Below are positions 1-8,639 of a stretch of 41,579 nt of DNA, in pieces. The stretch's first letter is position 1. Every line of letters begins with the position of its first letter. The DNA comes from Clostridia bacterium (GTDB taxonomy: Bacteria > Bacillota > Clostridia > Oscillospirales > CAG-272), in NCBI GenBank assembly GCA_017445085.1, contig JAFSUT010000026.1:1-41579 (forward strand), given 5' to 3'. The notes beneath the pieces were generated by a model. The model was not told the origin of the DNA. It saw only the letters and a program-made list of their open reading frames with translations, and ran no database searches. Position numbers and translations under genes: made by a program.

Positions 1-496
1 CAAAAGAGAGGATCAGCGCGTCGGCGAGGACGTCGACGCCGCAATTTTTCGCCGTGCCGACAAGCAAGCCGATCGCGTGGATCGGCAGAGGTGTGTAGAG
101 ATCCAGCCGGACAAAGTCGCCGGAGAGCGCCTGTGCCGCGACGTCCGCCTGCATCGCGGTCGCCGTCGGGCTTTCGGACAGGATGGCGGAGATGAGCGGC
201 GCGGCAAAGGCGTACAGTTTTTTTGCCATATCTTCCTCGGCAAAAGCGTAGCCGCCGTTTCCATCACAGCCGACCGCGGCGTCGGCGACGCCGAGCCAAC
301 CGGCGGCGCCGACGTCGGCGCCTGCCCGTTCCTGCGCGCCGCGCGCGCGTACGCCGGACGGCAGTTTTTCGTGCAGACGGGCGGCGGAGGTGCTGCTCGT
401 GCGCGCCGCGCCGATATACAGCGCCGCCATCGTGAGCATGGAAAGGACCAGGGCAAAAATCAAAATATCGCCGAGCCGGCTGAAAATTTTTCGCAT
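1..496 (-). CDS. Membrane-anchored protein of unknown function, 3' end outside the window
   Basis: The minus-strand frame opens with ATG at 494-496, preceded by a GGGAGGGACG ribosome-binding site, and stays open to the window edge (about 165 residues). The product begins MRKIFSRLGD, followed by one hydrophobic segment (about residues 10-28) and then an extracytoplasmic-looking, Ala/Gly-rich region, so it is probably an N-terminally anchored exported protein. A later stretch, FVRLDLYTPLPIHAIGLLVG, looks structured. I do not recognise a domain. A YycH/YycI-like two-component accessory protein is conceivable because Clostridia carry short anchored proteins of this shape, but that is a guess. A sigma-A-like promoter lies 60-90 bases upstream, so the gene appears separately transcribed from the SLH operon behind it. 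Confidence 0.7.
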   Translation of the reverse strand, partial: MRKIFSRLGDILIFALVLSMLTMAALYIGAARTSSTSAARLHEKLPSGVRARGAQERAGADVGAAGWLGVADAAVGCDGNGGYAFAEEDMAKKLYAFAAPLISAILSESPTATAMQADVAAQALSGDFVRLDLYTPLPIHAIGLLVGTAKNCGVDVLADALILSF

Positions 497-557
497 CCCG
501 CGTCCCTCCCTGATTTTTCCGCCGTCGGCGGATGATCTTTGATGATTTCCATCTAAT

Positions 558-586
558 AGAATATATGATTTTTTGACAAATGTCAA
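558..586 (-). promoter_or_regulatory. Sigma-A-type promoter for the gene ending at the window start
   Basis: On the minus strand TTGACA (581-586) and TATTCT (558-563) are separated by 17 bases. The -35 box is a full consensus match. It lies about 60 bases upstream of the ATG at 496 and downstream of the terminator of the preceding operon. Confidence 0.6.
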
Positions 587-610
587 TCGCTTTACACAGG
601 AAAGAGAAAA

Positions 611-656
611 TAAAAAACCGCCGCGGTACAGGAAAAGTTTTCCCTGCGCCGCGGCG
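611..656 (-). terminator. Rho-independent terminator of the ABC/SLH operon
   Basis: Read on the minus strand, a GC-rich stem (arms 656-638 and 636-618, with CGCCGCGG and CCGCGGCG at its base and one small bulge) is followed directly by a T-rich run (TTTTTTATTTT). It lies about 170 bases past the stop of the SLH-like gene and just before the next gene's promoter. Confidence 0.7.
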
Positions 657-714
657 TCTTTGTGCGCACTTTTGCCAGGGGAAGATCGCGGAGAAAGACT
701 TTGCGCACGATCTG

Positions 715-807
715 CCTCACCCTTTCCCTCGGGGGGGAAGGCTTGCTTTGAAAATTTTTTCGGAAGGGGTGTGAGGGAACCTTTTTTCATCAAGAAGGTT
801 CCCTCAC
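715..807. repeat. Nested inverted repeats downstream of the SLH-like gene
   Basis: GTGAGGGAACCTT (771-783) and AAGGTTCCCTCAC (795-807) form a perfect 13-bp stem with an 11-base loop. A second, imperfect pair links 715-727 (CCTCACCCTTTCC) with 762-776 (GGAAGGGGTGTGAGG). The plus-strand side is followed by a T-rich run, but no plus gene reads into it. It may be a remnant of a dispersed palindromic element or an accessory terminator. Confidence 0.5.
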
Positions 808-822
808 GGTAATTTTTATTTT

Positions 823-2310
823 TTAATCCGCCACGATCAGTTTCCATACGGCAAGGTCAAGCACGCCGCGCTTGACGCTGCCCACGATATAGAGATTGAC
901 GTGCGCCTGTGCAAAAGCGTCGCCGTCGCCCTTTTTCGGGATGCGGATGGTCTCGCCCGCTGTTGCGAGGATAAAGTCGTCAAAAAGATCGGCTCCCGGC
1001 GCGTGGATCTCCTCGGTCACAACTTCTGCCGTCGCGGGGAGCGGATAGGTGTAGTAGTCCTTGCCGTCTACACTCACCGTGCCGGCGTCAAAATCGTCCG
1101 CCGCGTCGTAGGGGCGGGCGAGGTAGGCGCCGTCAAAGTCGTAGTCGCTCTTGTCAAGATCGGTCAGATCGACGGTGGTCAGGCGGATGTTCATCTCTGC
1201 CATTGCCGAAACGCCGTCGAGGGCAAGCGCGGTGCAGACGACGGTGTCCTCACCCGGCATACGGATGTCGGCGGCGTCGATCCAAACGCCGTCTTTGTTA
1301 TCGCGGATAAGCTCGTAGAGATCGGCAAATCTTGCCTTTACGTTTGCGTTTGTTGCATCGGTGCAGAGATTTTCGCACACGGTGACGCGGTGATTGCCGT
1401 TATAGTAGACGAGCGCACCCGGTTTTGCTTTATAGAGTTTGTTATCCGCAAGGTCGTCGGTCACGATCGAAAACGGCTTGACGCGTGCGCCGGCGCACAG
1501 GTCGTACAGTCCGCTGACCGTCAGGCGGTACTTGTATTTGGTATCGCTTTCGATCTCCACCGTGTAGTCGGGCAGGGCGATCATATAGGTCGCATCGTTT
1601 CCCGTGGCGGCGTCCACCGTCGGTGTGGGCGTGGGCACAGGGGCGGGCGCAGGCGTCGGCGCTTCGGCGTCGCGCAGCTCTTCAAAGGTTTCCAGCAGCG
1701 TTTTGCTCTCGTCTCTCGGTGCGGGTTTTTGCAAAAGCAGATTGTACATCAGCTGCGCTGTCTCGCCGCGGCGGAGGGCTGCATCGGGCGCAAGCGCGAG
1801 ATTTTCACAAAGACCGAGCGCCTCGGCGCGTGCGATATAGTCGGCGGGGTAGGTCATCCCCTCTGTCTCCTCACCGAGGAAACGGACGGCAAGCACCAGC
1901 ATATCGCGGTAGAGGATGCCCGCGTTGTAGCCGAAGCGGCCGCCGCCGATGCCGCGGATCTTGCCTTGTTCGGTGAGCAGGTCGATGGCGTCGGCGTATT
2001 CGACAACGTCGGTGTAGTAGTCGCTCTTGGCTTTTTTGTTCCAGACGGCGGCGTCGGTCTTACCGGTGAGGATCTGCGCAAAGAAGAGCGCCGCCTGGTA
2101 ACGGGTGACCCCGTCCTCCGGCATCAGATCCCCGTTTTCATTGCCTTTTAAGATGTGCAGATTTTGCAGTTCTTTCATCGCGACGGAATAGTCTGCCGCC
2201 GGATTTGCCATGATCAGGCGGGGCGTTTCCTCCGCGGCGGCGCTGATGAGCGCGGCAGGCAGGAGGGTGAGGACGGCAAGCGCCGTGCAAAGAATTTTTC
2301 TTACGTTCAT
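823..2310 (-). CDS. Secreted protein with three SLH-like repeats and an unknown C-terminal domain
   Basis: This 495-residue protein has a signal peptide (residues 1-26, positive start, hydrophobic core, AAAEE end). Residues about 38-210 hold three units resembling S-layer homology repeats. The first is the clearest, with GNENGDLMPEDGVTRYQAA matching the family's G-x-dG-x-f-P-x-x-x-v-T-R pattern. A Pro/Thr/Ala linker (about 216-232, PTPAPAPVPTPTP) leads to a C-terminal region of about 260 residues that I do not recognise. SLH repeats usually bind pyruvylated secondary cell-wall polysaccharide, so wall attachment is likely. It is the last gene of the ABC operon, 21 bases after the DUF4340-like gene, with the strong site AAAGGAG. 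Export or assembly by the neighbouring transporter is inferred only from position. Confidence 0.75.
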   Translation of the reverse strand: MNVRKILCTALAVLTLLPAALISAAAEETPRLIMANPAADYSVAMKELQNLHILKGNENGDLMPEDGVTRYQAALFFAQILTGKTDAAVWNKKAKSDYYTDVVEYADAIDLLTEQGKIRGIGGGRFGYNAGILYRDMLVLAVRFLGEETEGMTYPADYIARAEALGLCENLALAPDAALRRGETAQLMYNLLLQKPAPRDESKTLLETFEELRDAEAPTPAPAPVPTPTPTVDAATGNDATYMIALPDYTVEIESDTKYKYRLTVSGLYDLCAGARVKPFSIVTDDLADNKLYKAKPGALVYYNGNHRVTVCENLCTDATNANVKARFADLYELIRDNKDGVWIDAADIRMPGEDTVVCTALALDGVSAMAEMNIRLTTVDLTDLDKSDYDFDGAYLARPYDAADDFDAGTVSVDGKDYYTYPLPATAEVVTEEIHAPGADLFDDFILATAGETIRIPKKGDGDAFAQAHVNLYIVGSVKRGVLDLAVWKLIVAD

Positions 2311-2331
2311 ATTTTGTTCTCCTTTCGGATA

Positions 2332-3846
2332 TCAGTAACGGATATCGGCGTCGATCTGCTCGCCGGACAGCACGCGCGTGCAGTCGGCGATGACCTTGTC
2401 CACCATGGCGCGGTTGACGTAAAAGCCGCCTTTGCCGTTTACCGTATAAAAGACGCGGCGGTCGCTGTACGGATAAAACTTGAATTCCTGTACGATGCCG
2501 GCGCGGGTGGTGGCGGTGAGGGTGAGCATACAGTTGCCCTGCGCGGTGAGCGCGGTGATCTCTTCTTCCGAAAAGTCCACGGCGCCCTCTAAGGTGATCG
2601 AGAGCATGGTTTTCCAAAACTGGCGGAAGTTTTTCATCTCGGGGGCAACGCCGGCGGCGGTCGCCTCGACCGCAAGACTTGCGTTGTCGTCGCCCGAAAG
2701 GGCAAAGACCTCGTCGATCCCTTCCGCCCGGACGGCGAGCGAGGCGACGTTTGCGATGTTGATCTGAAAGACGTTGGCGCTCAGCCATTTTTCAAGATTC
2801 CAGGACAGAAAGTCCAGCGTGATCTCCTCTACGCGTGCGATGATGCCAAAGCCCGCGGAGGCGGCGTAGTAAAATCCGCTCCCGTCCTCGTCGGTTTGTT
2901 TTTCACTGAAGGTCAGGAGGTTTTCCACAAGCGAGGTCGGATTGCCTTTGTCGTCCACGGCGGTGTTGACGGCGTACAGGGTGTAGGCGGGGTCGTCAAG
3001 TCCAAAGCGCGCAAGCGTTTCGTCGTCGAGGTCGATGGCGCAAACGCTGCTGCCCGAAAAGTTGCAAAACAGGGTCAATACGCTGTTGTAGCCGTCGCCG
3101 GCGTAGTACGCCGCCGGCGCGGTGATGCGGTGCACGCTCATGGCGGCAAGATCGCTCCGCGCGTCGGGGTCGAGATACTCGGCGGCAAGGACGATATCGT
3201 CGCCTTTTGAGAGGATAAAGGTGTGCATCAGGTAGTAGGAGTTCATCTGCGAGGGGTAGGCGAGCAGGGGGCGTACCAGCGCGGTGACAGGCGCGAGGAG
3301 GTCATCTTTGATCGTGGTATCCAGCACGTAGACGGCGTTTCTGCCCTCATAGCGGGCGTAGTAGCCGCCGCCCGAGGGAATGCGGTCGCCGATGTAGACG
3401 GTGTAGCGCTTGCCGTCGGTGGTGGTGAGGACGAAATACGCGGCGGCGTCCTCTGCCGAAAGTCCGTATTTGTCAAAATCTTCGGCGTCCACTTTTGCGT
3501 TGTAGGTGGAGAGGGTGTAGCCGGCGTTGACGATCATCCCTGTCAGTTTTTCGGCGTCGAGCAGGATCTGCTCATGCCCTTCGATGAGGAGCGCCTTGTC
3601 TTTGCGGACGATCTTATAGTCGCCGGAGGCGTTGTGGACAAACAGCGATTCCACGTTGTCCTTTTTCACCTGCGGAAACATCTGGATGCGCCCGCCCGCG
3701 CCAACGACTTCGCCGGCGACAAGCTCGGCGGCGGTGGTTTCGCCCGCGCCGTCGCTTTGCGGCAGCGTTTGCAGGAGGATATAGCCGACGAGGGCGGCAA
3801 GACAGAGGACGGCGCAGATGATGAGGACGGTCAGTTGCTTTTTCAT
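2332..3846 (-). CDS. DUF4340-like membrane-anchored protein of the ABC operon
   Basis: This 504-residue product has one N-terminal membrane segment (about 5-25) and a large extracytoplasmic part. The sequence DNVESLFVHNASGDYKIVRKD and the later GLSAEDAAAYFVLTTTDGKRYTVYIGD followed by a tyrosine-rich YYARYEGRNAVYVLD are the style of DUF4340 proteins, which have a repeated beta-rich fold and commonly sit beside GldG-like auxiliary proteins of ABC transporters. The start overlaps the end of the GldG-like gene by four bases (ATGA), so translation is probably coupled. The biochemical role is unknown. I infer that it is the periplasm- or wall-side partner of the transporter. The family call comes from overall pattern and context, not from a profile search. 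Confidence 0.8.
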   Translation of the reverse strand: MKKQLTVLIICAVLCLAALVGYILLQTLPQSDGAGETTAAELVAGEVVGAGGRIQMFPQVKKDNVESLFVHNASGDYKIVRKDKALLIEGHEQILLDAEKLTGMIVNAGYTLSTYNAKVDAEDFDKYGLSAEDAAAYFVLTTTDGKRYTVYIGDRIPSGGGYYARYEGRNAVYVLDTTIKDDLLAPVTALVRPLLAYPSQMNSYYLMHTFILSKGDDIVLAAEYLDPDARSDLAAMSVHRITAPAAYYAGDGYNSVLTLFCNFSGSSVCAIDLDDETLARFGLDDPAYTLYAVNTAVDDKGNPTSLVENLLTFSEKQTDEDGSGFYYAASAGFGIIARVEEITLDFLSWNLEKWLSANVFQINIANVASLAVRAEGIDEVFALSGDDNASLAVEATAAGVAPEMKNFRQFWKTMLSITLEGAVDFSEEEITALTAQGNCMLTLTATTRAGIVQEFKFYPYSDRRVFYTVNGKGGFYVNRAMVDKVIADCTRVLSGEQIDADIRY

Positions 3847-5390
3847 CTGTATTTTCTCCTTGTGACCACGACAAGCCCCGCCGCCGCAGACAAAAGCGGC
3901 AATACCGTCACAAGAAGGACGGTGGTGCGGGTGGCTTCCGCCGAGGTGATGTTTTCCATCCTCGATTGCGCAAGTTCCTTAAAGTCGATGTTGACGGGGA
4001 GTTTTTCGCGCCCCATCACGCGGAAAGCGTAATAGAGAATGTCCTCGTTTGCGTAGGTGTTGGAGTTCAGGTAGTCCGCCGTGGTAAAGAATTGCGTCCC
4101 CGCCGCCATCACGTAGGAGTAATAGGTGTCGTTGTCCTTTGTGTTCATATCGCGGGTGATGGTGAGGAGGTTATAGCGCTCACCGCGCGAGACCGTCTCG
4201 CCGTTTTCAATGACCGCGGCGGTCGGATAGGCGCGCAGGACGGCGGAGAGTTCGCGGTAGGCGTTACTGCCGTTATAGGTATAGGTGTTGGTGCGCTCGC
4301 CGTTTTCGTCCCGCCCCGCGGTGTAGAGTTCGGAGACGTAGATCGGGCTTGCCCGCTTGACGATCGTTTTCGGCGGGATCGAAAGGGCGGAGATGTCCTT
4401 GTGGATGCTGGCGGCAAGCGTGCCCTGCGGATAGTCCGCCACGACGGCGTAGCCGTCCGCCGTGAGTGAATGCTCGCCGTCGCGGACGACGCCGTCCCCA
4501 AAGACGACGCCCCACTCGTAGAGGTATTCTTCGAGATTTTTGAGGGTGGAGACCTCGGGCGACTTAAAGACCATCAGCGTGCCGTTTTCCTCAAGGAATT
4601 TGTCAAGTTTTGCAATTTCGGAGACGGCGTCTTTGTCGTAGATGCTGTATCCCGCAAAGTCGCGGTTGGGATTGTTGACAATGATCAGTCGTGCGTCGCT
4701 CGCGATTTCCTCACGGGAAAGGTCGATGGTTTTGACCGAAAAGCCGGCTTTGACCACCGTGTTGATGAGCGCCGCCTCGGAAGTTTCGCCGTGTCCGGTG
4801 GTAAAGTAGGCGGTCGGCGTCTCGTCAGCGGTGACCGCCAGGATCGCGGCGGCAAAGATCTCTTCGCCGTTGTAGCCCCAGATCTCACCGCTGCCGGTGT
4901 CCGTGATGAAAAAGGCGTCCTGGGAATAGATGCGGTAGTCGGACGGCTTTTCGCCCAGCGGGCGGGCGGCGGCGTCGCCGCGCTCCACGATCACGTTTGT
5001 GGTCTTGATCGTGGAGTCCTCGGTGTATTTGTAGTCGCGCACGGTCTGCGGCTCAAGGATGGTGTTGATATAGCGCAGGTGGATCCACGGGAAGGTCTTG
5101 GCAAGTTCCTGTGCCGTGCGGCTGATATAGAGCAGGGTCTCTGAGGACTCGATATAGTCCTTGTCGTGGCAAAAGGTGATGGTCACCTCTTCGCTCGTCC
5201 CTTCGATCGCGGCTTTGGCGGGGGCGCTGAGCGTCCAGAGCCCTGCGTCGGTCAGGTCAAGATACAGCGAGTAGCGGGTGGAAAGGAGGGTGACGGCGGC
5301 GTTTAAGAGCATCACAAAGAGGATGACGACGACCGTCAGCGCCACGGACATCCCGGTGTAGGTGCGACTGCGTTTTTTCAGCAAATTCAT
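3843..5390 (-). CDS. GldG-like ABC transporter auxiliary protein
   Basis: This 515-residue protein starts with a membrane segment (about 16-38) and ends with a second one just before the C-terminus (about 485-508, TVLLVTVLPLLSAAAGLVVV), with a long outside domain between. The pattern SAPAKAAIEGTSEEVTITFCHDK, then YINTILEPQTVRDY, then an ETPTAYFTTGHGE motif followed by LSREEIASDARLIIVNNPNRDF, is typical of the ABC_transp_aux/GldG family, an intein-less, transglutaminase-unrelated accessory fold found with GldA/GldF ABC systems. The SD sequence AAGGAGG overlaps the stop codon of the upstream permease (12-base gap). In Bacteroidota, GldAFG supports gliding. In Firmicutes the substrate is unknown, so gliding should not be inferred here. 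Confidence 0.85.
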   Translation of the reverse strand: MNLLKKRSRTYTGMSVALTVVVILFVMLLNAAVTLLSTRYSLYLDLTDAGLWTLSAPAKAAIEGTSEEVTITFCHDKDYIESSETLLYISRTAQELAKTFPWIHLRYINTILEPQTVRDYKYTEDSTIKTTNVIVERGDAAARPLGEKPSDYRIYSQDAFFITDTGSGEIWGYNGEEIFAAAILAVTADETPTAYFTTGHGETSEAALINTVVKAGFSVKTIDLSREEIASDARLIIVNNPNRDFAGYSIYDKDAVSEIAKLDKFLEENGTLMVFKSPEVSTLKNLEEYLYEWGVVFGDGVVRDGEHSLTADGYAVVADYPQGTLAASIHKDISALSIPPKTIVKRASPIYVSELYTAGRDENGERTNTYTYNGSNAYRELSAVLRAYPTAAVIENGETVSRGERYNLLTITRDMNTKDNDTYYSYVMAAGTQFFTTADYLNSNTYANEDILYYAFRVMGREKLPVNIDFKELAQSRMENITSAEATRTTVLLVTVLPLLSAAAGLVVVTRRKYR

Positions 5391-5402
5391 GGTCGGTCCT
5401 CC

Positions 5403-6107
5403 TTAACTGTAACGTCTGCGCTCGTAGACGCGGCAGGTGATAAACAAAAATACAAAGCAAACAGAAATATAGTAGATGAGCGCGGCAAAATCGAAGAAGC
5501 CGTTTGTAAAATTGGTATAGCGGCTGAGGAGCGAAAACCAGTTTAAGACAAAGCGCGCGGGATAAAACGGGATAAACGCGTTCAAAAAGCCGAGCGCCAG
5601 AAACGCAAGCAGGATGGCAAAGGTGCCGATGGCGGCGGCAAGCTGATTTTCGGTCAGGGCGGAGACAAACATCCCCACCGAGATAAAGGCGGCGCCCACC
5701 AGCGTCAGCGCGATGATGTTGCCGAGGATCACGCCAAACTGCGGCTTTGCGTAGACAAACAGCGTGATGTAGGAGAGCGAGCAGAGCAGATTTGCAAAAA
5801 AGAAGACGGTAAAGGCGGCGAGGAATTTGGCAAACACCATACTGCCGATGGAGATCGGCGCGGTGAGCAGGAGTTGCTCGGTCTTGAGTTTGCGTTCCTC
5901 GGCAAACAGTTTCATCGTCAGCACAGGCAGCGCCACCATCAGGACAAACAGCATGATCGTAAAATAGTCGGTGATGTCGCAACTTTGGCGGAGCAGGGTG
6001 GTGACCGAAAAGACGGCGGCGGACAAGAGGAGCAGTACGGCGAGAAAGACGTAGCCGACCGCGCTGACAAAATAAGAGCGGACCTCGCGTTTATAGACGG
6101 CAAACAT
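5403..6107 (-). CDS. ABC-2 type permease (GldF-like)
   Basis: This 234-residue integral membrane protein has about six hydrophobic helices. It begins MFAVYKREVRSYFVSAVGYVF, which is the usual opening of ABC-2 permeases, and continues with the conserved-looking FAEERKLKTEQLLLTAPIS coupling region after helix 2. The length matches GldF-type permeases. The ATG follows the TAA of the ATPase gene with no gap (TAAATG), using GGAGGGAAG as ribosome-binding site inside the ATPase coding end. It should form the membrane channel together with the ATPase upstream and the GldG-like and DUF4340-like proteins downstream. Confidence 0.9.
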   Translation of the reverse strand: MFAVYKREVRSYFVSAVGYVFLAVLLLLSAAVFSVTTLLRQSCDITDYFTIMLFVLMVALPVLTMKLFAEERKLKTEQLLLTAPISIGSMVFAKFLAAFTVFFFANLLCSLSYITLFVYAKPQFGVILGNIIALTLVGAAFISVGMFVSALTENQLAAAIGTFAILLAFLALGFLNAFIPFYPARFVLNWFSLLSRYTNFTNGFFDFAALIYYISVCFVFLFITCRVYERRRYS

Positions 6108-7049
6108 TTATCTTCCCTCCTGCCTTCCCGTAAGTTTCAAAAAGACGTCTTCCAGGCTCTGTCCGACCGGCTCCAGCCCAAAGATGGGCAGATTTTGCTC
6201 GGCGAGGGCGTAGAAGAGGGCCTTGCGGATCTCAATGCCGCTTGCCGCTTCGATCATGTAGGCGGCGGCGTCGCCGTCGCGTTCGCCCGTGGCCTCGGCG
6301 CGCACGATGCCCGAAAGCCCGCGGAGCAGCGGCAGGACCTCGTTTTGACTGCCGCTGATCGTGACTTTGTAGCGGCGGTTGTCCTTGATAAAGCGGTTAA
6401 TCTCGTCGGTTTTGCCATCCGCCGCGATCTTGCCGCGGTTGATGATGATCATCCGGTCGCAGACGGCCTGCGCCTCCGAAAGGATGTGCGTGCTGAGAAT
6501 GACCGTGTGCTTTTTGCCGAGGGCGCGGATGAGGTTGCGCACCCCGATGATCTCTTTGGGGTCCAGCCCCACGGTCGGCTCGTCGAGGATGATCAGCGGC
6601 GGATCGCCGATCAGCGCGGCGGCAATGCCGACGCGCTGTTTGTAACCTTTGGAGAGATTGCGGATGAGGCGTGTGCGGATGTCGGTGATGCGCACGGCGG
6701 TGCAGATCTCGTTCAGATGCGCCTGCCGCGGCAGCGTGCAGGCACGCAGTTCGTAGACGAAGTTTAAGTACTCGTCCACCGTCAGTTCGGGGTAGAGCGG
6801 CGGCTGCTCGGGCAGGTAGCCGATCTTTTTCTTGACGGCGGTCGGATTTTCGAGGATCTCCTCTCCGTCCACGAACACCTTGCCCGTATTGGAGGAGATA
6901 TAGCCGGTAATGATGTTCATCGCGGTGGATTTTCCCGCGCCGTTCGGTCCGAGAAAACCGACGATCTCCCCGTCGTTTACCGTAAAACTCACGCCGCCGA
7001 GCGCGGTGGCGCGACCGTAGGTCTTGACCAGATTTTCAACTTTCAGCAT
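6108..7049 (-). CDS. ABC transporter ATP-binding protein (GldA-like)
   Basis: This 313-residue ATPase starts MLKVENLVKTYGRATALGGVSF. It has Walker A GPNGAGKST, the Q-loop region GYLPEQPPLYPELTVDEYL, signature LSKGYKQRVGIAAAL, Walker B LIILDEPTVGLDP and H-loop LSTHIL. The C-terminal 90 residues (ISGSQNEVLPLLRGLSGIV and on) form the extra domain of drug- or gliding-type ABC-2 ATPases. The ATG at 7047-7049 is chosen because the family alignment begins there. The frame stays open upstream, but the promoter at 7104-7132 and a short leader leave no room for a longer protein. First gene of the five-gene operon. The substrate cannot be told from the sequence. Confidence 0.92.
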   Translation of the reverse strand: MLKVENLVKTYGRATALGGVSFTVNDGEIVGFLGPNGAGKSTAMNIITGYISSNTGKVFVDGEEILENPTAVKKKIGYLPEQPPLYPELTVDEYLNFVYELRACTLPRQAHLNEICTAVRITDIRTRLIRNLSKGYKQRVGIAAALIGDPPLIILDEPTVGLDPKEIIGVRNLIRALGKKHTVILSTHILSEAQAVCDRMIIINRGKIAADGKTDEINRFIKDNRRYKVTISGSQNEVLPLLRGLSGIVRAEATGERDGDAAAYMIEAASGIEIRKALFYALAEQNLPIFGLEPVGQSLEDVFLKLTGRQEGR

Positions 7050-7103
7050 AGAGTTGACCGTTCCTTTTTTGAGAGCGTTTTTTGCATAGTTATCTAATTT
7101 AGG

Positions 7104-7132
7104 ATTATAGCATAGATCTGCGGCAAAAGCAA
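7104..7132 (-). promoter_or_regulatory. Promoter of the ABC/SLH operon
   Basis: On the minus strand TTGCTT (7127-7132), a 17-base spacer ending in TGC, and a perfect TATAAT (7104-7109) form a strong extended -10 promoter about 55 bases ahead of the ATPase start. Confidence 0.75.
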
Positions 7133-7257
7133 CCCGCGGCAGGTGAAAGTTTGTTGAATTTTTGTGCGGCGACGTCATAAATCGGCGGCGGCGCGCATAT
7201 CGTTTAGACAGAGAGTGAGCGCGGGAGCGCCGGCCGTGGAAAGGACAGGCAAACGAT

Positions 7258-8547
7258 ATGTTGGGACGAAAAGAAAAAAGGATACTGCGCGCGGCGGTTT
7301 GTTTTTTGGCGTTTTGTTTTGCCCTGCCGCCGGGGTTGCTCTTTTGCACGGCGCCGTCCGCCGTGGGCGCGGCGGCGGTTTTTTCCCCGTCGGCGACCGC
7401 CGACGGAGCGGCGGCGCCCGGCGACGGAGCGGCGGCGCGGGAGATGCGCGGACTTTGGATCGCCTCGGTCGGCAACATCGACTTTCCCTCGGCGCAAAAT
7501 CTGTCGGCAAAGGCGCTGGCGGGCGAACTTGACGCCATCGTGGATTTTGCGGCGGCGTGCGGAATGAACGCGATCCTTTTTCAGGTGCGCCCGGCGGCGG
7601 ACGCGCTGTATGCTTCGGCGATCTTTCCGCCCTCGGTGTACGTTTCGGGCAGGGCGGGGGCGCCGCCGGACGAAAACTTTGACTGCCTTTCGTATCTGAC
7701 GGCGGCGGCGCATCGCAAGCAGATCGAGGTGCACGCGTGGATCAACCCCCTGCGTGCGGGCAGCGGCAGTCCGGCGCATCCGTTTGATCGGAGAACGCTC
7801 GCCGAGACTTCGCCCGCCGCCCGTCACCCCGCGTGGACGGTGGAGTACGCCGACGGCAGACTCTATTTTGACCCGGGCATCCCCGCCGTGCGTGCGCTCG
7901 TCGCCGCCGGCGTGCGTGAGATCTGCGAAAACTACGACGTGGACGGGATCGTGTTTGACGATTATTTTTATCCCTACCCCGTGGAGGGTGCGCTTTTCGA
8001 CGACGCGGACACCTATAAGACTTACGGCGGCGACTTTGCCGATCTCGGCGACTTTCGGCGGGAGAACGTCCGCAAACTCGTGCGCCTCTGCTACGATACC
8101 GTCAAGGCGGCAGATCCCGCGATCCGCTTTGGCGTCTCGCCTTTCGGCATCTGGAAAAACGATACGGGGCGCGGGGTCGTCACGCGCGGCGCCGAGGGGT
8201 ACGCCGATATCTATTGCGACGCGCTGTCGTTTGCGGAGGGCGGCTACGTCGATTACCTCGCGCCGCAGATCTACTGGACGGTTGATCACAGCGCGGCGCC
8301 GTTTTTCGTCCTTGCGGATTTTTGGGATCGTGCGCTGGAAGGCTCCGGGGTGGATCTGTATATCGGGCATGGGATCTACCGCTATGCCGACGGGAGTTTC
8401 CCGCGCGGGGAACTGACGGCGCAGGTGCTGGCGGCACGCGAACTTTCCGCCTGCCGCGGCGGTCTGTATTACGGGTACGGCGCACTCCGCGCAAACGCCG
8501 GCGGCGTCCTCGACGAGATCCGAGTTTTGTTTTCGGAAGACAGGTAA
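7258..8547 (+). CDS. Secreted glycosyl hydrolase-like family 10 (GHL10/YngK type) protein
   Basis: This 429-residue protein has an N-terminal signal or anchor segment (about 9-38), then REMRGLWIASVGNIDFPS, MNAILFQVRPAADALY, HAWINPLRAG, NYDVDGIVFDDYFYPYP and RFGVSPFGIWKND. These are the hallmark blocks of the GHL10 (DUF187) TIM-barrel family exemplified by B. subtilis YngK and often annotated as family 10 glycosyl hydrolase. The family is thought to act on cell-wall or surface polysaccharide. The exact substrate is unknown. The start ATG follows an AAAGGA site. The gene stands alone and converges on the GT4-CsaB fusion gene, with a shared hairpin terminator between them. A surface glycan role would fit that neighbour, but this is inference. 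Confidence 0.9.
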   Translation: MLGRKEKRILRAAVCFLAFCFALPPGLLFCTAPSAVGAAAVFSPSATADGAAAPGDGAAAREMRGLWIASVGNIDFPSAQNLSAKALAGELDAIVDFAAACGMNAILFQVRPAADALYASAIFPPSVYVSGRAGAPPDENFDCLSYLTAAAHRKQIEVHAWINPLRAGSGSPAHPFDRRTLAETSPAARHPAWTVEYADGRLYFDPGIPAVRALVAAGVREICENYDVDGIVFDDYFYPYPVEGALFDDADTYKTYGGDFADLGDFRRENVRKLVRLCYDTVKAADPAIRFGVSPFGIWKNDTGRGVVTRGAEGYADIYCDALSFAEGGYVDYLAPQIYWTVDHSAAPFFVLADFWDRALEGSGVDLYIGHGIYRYADGSFPRGELTAQVLAARELSACRGGLYYGYGALRANAGGVLDEIRVLFSEDR

Positions 8548-8566
8548 AGTCACTTTATAGAACAGC

Positions 8567-8630
8567 AAAGCCATAGCAAAGTGGAAATGATTTCGCTTTG
8601 CTATGGCTTTTGTTATTCTTTTTCTCGAAA
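8567..8630. terminator. Bidirectional terminator between convergent genes
   Basis: Perfect 15-bp stem: arms 8567-8581 (AAAGCCATAGCAAAG) and 8596-8610, with a 14-base loop, followed on the plus strand by a T-rich tail (TGTTATTCTTTTT). It ends the hydrolase gene and probably, in the other direction, the fusion gene. The stem core AGCCATAGC recurs at 18721. Confidence 0.8.
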
Positions 8631-8639
8631 AGTTTTTCG

